Below are positions 8,184-12,053 of a DNA stretch of 12,053 bases, in pieces. The stretch is from contig PITI01000465.1 of assembly GCA_004325065.1 (NCBI GenBank), forward strand, positions 1 to 12,053, written 5' to 3'. Numbering within the stretch: the stretch's first letter is position 1; each line of letters opens with the position of its first letter. The stretch comes from Hamiltosporidium magnivora. Taxonomy: Eukaryota > Microsporidia > Dubosqiidae. The notes beneath the pieces were generated by a model, which had not been told where the DNA came from, did no database searches, and was given only the letters and a program-made list of their open reading frames with translations. Both the position numbers and the translations under genes were made by a program.

Positions 8184-9147
8184 CTTTTTACCATTTATAT
8201 TTTAAACGATGAATTAAGCAGCTTATGAATTGTAAAATTATTTTTTTTCTGAAAAAAATAAAAAATCTTGAGAAATTTCAATTCAAGTTTTTACTGTATA
8301 TTTTATAAACGTAAATCATTTAAATAAATAATTCAAGCAGAAAGAATTACATTCGTCTGCGTATTTTAAGATTTCCGAAATAAATATTTATTTTATTAAA
8401 TTCACAAGAAATAAAATGAAAAATTACCATTTATCGGCCAAAAATTAATTTTATATGTTTTTTGAAAAGATAAAGAAATTAAAAATTAAAAGTAGAAACT
8501 TAAATGAAATAAATTATTAATTAAAAATTCTCATTTTAATATTTTTTAGGTATAATAGTACGTTTTTATATCAAACATATTTAAATATTTACTTAACAAT
8601 ATTTGTTCAAAATATAGTAAAAATGACAGCTTTGATATATTAATTATTAAAAATATATTTTAAAGAAGTTTATTTAAAACCTTAGCAGTTAAAATCATGA
8701 TTTGTAAAATTAAAAGTATTTTTGGTGTTTTCCCACATTTTTAGAGTACAAACCGATATAATATTTTATTTCTTTGTTTTTATTCAGCACTAATAGTTTA
8801 TTTAAATTATTTCGTTAACTCGGATCTACATTCTGATGTAATTTTAGTTCGATTGTTCATTCTTTAATACCAAGTATTATCGATTATCAAAAATATTTTT
8901 ATTATTTGAATATATTCTCAAAGCATTATGATTGTTTAGCAATTTTTTTTCGTTATTTTATATTAATTTAAATTTCTTTAAATCCTACGTAAAAGAACGT
9001 TTGAACAGAGAATTTTATAATAAAATAGTTTAGTTAGTAAAATATAAAATTACTCTGAAGTAAAAAATCGTATTAACAAAGAAAACGCAATAGAATTGAA
9101 TTTACTAAAAAAAGTTAAGTAGTTAAAATAAAAATAAAAGTCACATT
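8184..9147. other. Intergenic spacer between the two genes, no gene seen
   Basis: Nearly 1 kb of AT-rich DNA between the stop of the upstream gene and the start of the J-protein gene. No open frame, RNA gene or repeat was identified. The spacing argues against a shared transcript. Confidence 0.6.
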
Positions 9148-9153
9148 TTTATT
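9148..9153 (-). terminator. Putative poly(A) signal AATAAA for the 638-residue protein gene
   Basis: The minus strand reads AATAAA about 20 bases after the TAA stop. This agrees with the short 3' ends typical of microsporidian mRNAs. Base composition makes the hexamer common, so support is positional only. Confidence 0.4.
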
Positions 9154-9171
9154 TCGTTTGATAAAAAAAGA

Positions 9172-11088
9172 TTAAAAATTTTTATTCCTCATTTGATTTC
9201 CATAAATTTTTTCGATTATTTTTTTTACCTTTTCTTCGTTTTCGAATGAAAAATTTTCAAAAATCTCAATATTTTTCAAATTTTTAAGTATTTCTTCTAC
9301 GTTTAGCTCATTTTTAACTGTAAAAATATTTAATAAATTGTTGTGTTCGTTTAACATTGATATTTCTTTTATATTTTCATAAATATTTTTACCAAATATT
9401 TTATTTTTCTCTAAAATATTCTTCAAATGTAAATTAAATGAAGATTGATTATCAATTTTTATTTCTGTATTGTTTACAGTGTCAAAACTGCTAGAAACAC
9501 CATTTTTGCCATAAAAAAGATAAAAACATGAAATTAAATCTTGTTTTAAGTTTCTTAAGAAATTTTCTGTCATTTTTGTTTCATCAATATTAAGAGAAAT
9601 AATAATCATCGATAAATGAAATAAAGAATCGATTTTTTTATTGTTCAGATTGAAATTTAAATTCAAAGAATCAAATCTTCTAAAATTTGAACAAATTTCT
9701 AAAAAACTATAAAAAAAACTTCTGTTTTCTGTTGAAATACTTTCATGAATATTTTGATAAAAATTTATAAAAAATAACCCAACATTTGAATATCCTAAGG
9801 AATCATATTTGTCACAGTTTATGACAAAAATTAAATCGTATAAATCCATGATTTTTCTAATATTTTCTTTTTTTATATTTTTATCTTCGAAAAGAAAATT
9901 TTCTACAAAATTTTTTATTGCAAGACATGTTTGGAAATTTAAACCAATCAAATCCTTTGAATATTTTTCAATAATACTCAATTCTTTCTCTTTCTTTCTG
10001 TCTTCTGAAGGATAAACAAATTTATTCGTCCTAATTGATTCAAGTATATAAATTACTAGATATTCATCGTTTGAAACTCCATATTTTGAATCTACAGACT
10101 CTTTTTTCTCTTTTTTATATTTAAAAGTTGAAACTGATTTGAAATCAAAATCTGAAAAAATATTACTTTTCAAATCGGAAATGAATTTTTTCATATCTTT
10201 AAAATCAGAATCGGTTAAACAAATTTTTTCTTCGAATTTATTATCTACCAAATAACTTTTCTTAATAAAATAGAAACAACTTGAAAACAAATCAACATCA
10301 TCACAATCATGAAAAAACTCTGCCCAGGAAAGTGGATCGGTAAATTCTAACTTATTAAAAACTTCAGGTAATTTTTCAAAAGATAAAAAATATTTATCGC
10401 CTTCAATATAATTTTTTAAGATAAGATTATTTTCTGATATATTCATACAATCATTTACCTTGGAAATCAATTTTTCTTCTGTAATAAAATAATCAACTTT
10501 ATTTTTCAGATCTTCAATTTTGCAAAATATTTTCTTATCAAATTTAAAAATTTTATTTTTTAATATGTCTTTATCTTTGTTGATATCCATCGTAAATGCT
10601 TGGTATGGAAAGAAAAGTTTTGTAATCGATTTTTCTAAATTTTTCAAAGTATTTATTTCTTCTTTTCTGCTTATTAAATTGTAAGAAATGTTCAAATTAA
10701 ATTTGAGCTTCAACACTGAATTCCAAAACATAATATTGCGACGTTTTATGTTTTTTAGACCGATTTCATTTTCCGTAATACTTTCAAAAGATTCTGTTTC
10801 TTTTTTATATGAGTCTTCAGGATCATTTCCACCGATATGTTCTTTTTCTGTCATGCTTTCAACTGTTTCTATTCTTCCACAAAACATGTCTCCAGGTTTT
10901 TTTTCTTGAAAAGTTCCAACTGATTCTGTATTCCCACTATATAAAGGCTTTGTAATCTGGCAAAATCTCATATTCCTATTGTTAAAATTCATCTGCCACC
11001 TTCTTCCACATAATACCATCCCTCTGCTCATCATAGTATGAGATGCAAGTACTGTTTCAAATAATAATGAGATATAGAGAATTAACAT
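9172..11088 (-). CDS. Unrecognised 638-residue protein with probable signal peptide (predicted secreted)
   Basis: I do not recognise this protein. Residues 1-15 (MLILYISLLFETVLA) form a short hydrophobic leader with an A15/S16 or S16/H17 cleavage possibility, so it probably enters the secretory pathway. No later transmembrane segment and no KDEL-like ending are visible. After the leader comes a basic, Met/Cys-containing stretch (C27, C43), then a segment at about 54-110 with two or three degenerate repeats of the form ES-x-T-E (cores at 54-62, 73-81, 98-106). The remaining 520 residues are rich in K, N, E, I and F, probably mostly helical, with scattered cysteines and no catalytic motif that I see. 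The start is supported by CCTAATCCACCC directly before the ATG. The first 110 codons are clearly GC-richer than the rest. It resembles the lineage-specific secreted proteins common in microsporidia, but host-directed function is only inference. Confidence 0.75.
   Translation of the reverse strand: MLILYISLLFETVLASHTMMSRGMVLCGRRWQMNFNNRNMRFCQITKPLYSGNTESVGTFQEKKPGDMFCGRIETVESMTEKEHIGGNDPEDSYKKETESFESITENEIGLKNIKRRNIMFWNSVLKLKFNLNISYNLISRKEEINTLKNLEKSITKLFFPYQAFTMDINKDKDILKNKIFKFDKKIFCKIEDLKNKVDYFITEEKLISKVNDCMNISENNLILKNYIEGDKYFLSFEKLPEVFNKLEFTDPLSWAEFFHDCDDVDLFSSCFYFIKKSYLVDNKFEEKICLTDSDFKDMKKFISDLKSNIFSDFDFKSVSTFKYKKEKKESVDSKYGVSNDEYLVIYILESIRTNKFVYPSEDRKKEKELSIIEKYSKDLIGLNFQTCLAIKNFVENFLFEDKNIKKENIRKIMDLYDLIFVINCDKYDSLGYSNVGLFFINFYQNIHESISTENRSFFYSFLEICSNFRRFDSLNLNFNLNNKKIDSLFHLSMIIISLNIDETKMTENFLRNLKQDLISCFYLFYGKNGVSSSFDTVNNTEIKIDNQSSFNLHLKNILEKNKIFGKNIYENIKEISMLNEHNNLLNIFTVKNELNVEEILKNLKNIEIFENFSFENEEKVKKIIEKIYGNQMRNKNF
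10759..10929 (-). repeat. Degenerate internal peptide repeats in the secreted-type protein
   Basis: Residues about 54-110 hold related units: TESVGTFQE, then TVESMTEKEHIG, then SFESITENEIG. The second and third align well apart from one residue of length difference; the first is weaker. The segment is acidic and Ser/Thr-rich and lies just after the presumed mature N-terminus, where repeat copy number could vary between strains. Confidence 0.45.
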
Positions 11089-11100
11089 GGGTGGATTAGG
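11089..11100 (-). promoter_or_regulatory. CCC-type start-proximal motif
   Basis: The minus strand reads CCTAATCCACCC directly against the ATG of the 638-residue ORF. It shares CCTAA and CCC elements with the site before the J-protein start. In a background this poor in C, the two matching placements support both start calls and a microsporidian origin. Confidence 0.55.
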
Positions 11101-11856
11101 TTTTTATCTATTTCAATATCTTGAATACTGTTTTTGGAAATATGCAATTTAAAAAAAATGTATAAAATTGATATCAAAAAACTGCTTTTAAAACATAATT
11201 TAATATTTTACAATTAAATATCTTATTATGTACTTCAATAAAAAGTTTTAGTTTCATTTAAAGCAATAAAGAATAATTTTTGTTATATGTCAAACATATC
11301 ACAGATCATCAAATTTGATATTTAATTATTTCTCAAATCGTTTAGATTAAAATCAAAAAAAATATAAATTGATAAATTAAAATATAAAGAGATGTATGAT
11401 ATATTATCCTTAAAATTCATGTCTTGGAAATCCAATTAATTTAATTTCATGATTTGATTTTCTAATGAAATTGTTTTTATATTTAAATAATTCATATTTT
11501 TGGAAAAATCATTCTACTCATAGAACCTTATAATTGTCTTATGAGAATAACCAAAAATAATTTTTTCGAATTAATAAATTTTAGAAATGAAAAATTAATA
11601 GAAACTCTGTAATAAAATAAGTATTTTAAAAATCAAAAATATGAGAAATAAATTTTGCTGCCTTTATATAATTTAAATCATGTTAAAACATTTCTTAAAA
11701 ATTGAATAAAATTTACTTAAATAGATTTTCTATTATTTTTTTTTCCACAAACGATGTATTTCTTATGAAATAGAGAAAAGAAAAAAATATATTTTATTTT
11801 ATATTTTTCTTAGATAAAAACATTTCCCTAAAAATTTTATTTAAAAGTATCACATC
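11101..11856. other. AT-rich upstream region, no gene seen
   Basis: About 750 bases of low-complexity AT-rich DNA upstream of the secreted-type gene. It must contain that gene's promoter, but TATA-like strings are too common here to choose one. No RNA gene or open frame was recognised. Confidence 0.55.
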
Positions 11857-12053
11857 TTTTTAAAACAGTGGCAGGTGTTATATTTGCTTTCATGACATTA
11901 ACGCAGTTCTAGGTTTAACATAAATGACTGCTACCCCAACACTCCATCAGTACCCCCTGCGATACCTACGTCCCAAAGCCTTTCATCTACCAGGTGTGTA
12001 GAACCTAATTATTAGGTGAGGCAGTTGCCCGGAGTTCGTTAATGTCCGTTGCA
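11857..12053 (-). repeat. Dispersed repeat, copy 2, cut by the window edge
   Basis: The reverse complement aligns along its length with 1954-2150. Matching blocks lie at 11864-11873, 11888-11901 (14 identical bases), 11903-11910 and 12028-12036, in the same order and almost the same spacing as in copy 1. This copy is GC-richer than copy 1, which suggests it has drifted less toward the AT background and is younger or better preserved. It continues past the end of the window, so its class and full length are unknown. Confidence 0.7.

Noticed and set aside
1..12053. CRISPR array, bacterial defence genes or phage genes
   Set aside because: No evenly spaced direct repeats, no bacterial gene signals, and both real genes are of eukaryotic type.

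Overview
The window looks like a gene-poor, very AT-rich stretch of a small eukaryotic genome, most likely a microsporidian with an expanded, repeat-littered genome (Hamiltosporidium- or Edhazardia-like; the genus is a guess). The evidence is as follows. There are two long intronless ORFs rich in K, N, I and F codons. Their ATGs are preceded within a few bases by CCC and CCTAA blocks, as described for microsporidian start regions. AATAAA lies shortly after both stops. One product is a shortened version of a conserved eukaryotic J-protein. Nothing bacterial is visible (no Shine-Dalgarno sites, operons or bacterial protein families).

Layout: positions 1 to about 6830 hold no gene I can support. 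This part is AT-rich DNA with islands of higher GC that look like worn mobile-element or repeat remnants (about 965-1215, 1560-2150, 3230-3300, 4021-4440 and 5571-6150). Two protein genes follow, both on the minus strand: a JJJ1/DNAJC21-type J-domain zinc-finger protein (6888-8174), and upstream of it an unrecognised 638-residue protein with a probable signal peptide (9172-11088). The roughly 1 kb between them and the 0.75 kb upstream of the second gene appear empty. The right edge (about 11857-12053) is an inverted, diverged copy of the repeat at about 1954-2150, so both genes lie between inverted repeat copies.

The two genes share orientation, start motif and poly(A) arrangement, but nothing suggests a joint function: one should act on cytoplasmic 60S ribosome maturation with Hsp70, the other looks secreted. 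The most interesting points concern the J-protein. Its HPD tripeptide reads HPN, which in characterised J-proteins would abolish Hsp70 stimulation. Its N-terminus matches the N-myristoylation consensus (MGxxxSK). A two-codon upstream ORF abuts its start. I did not find a complete undescribed multi-gene system here.
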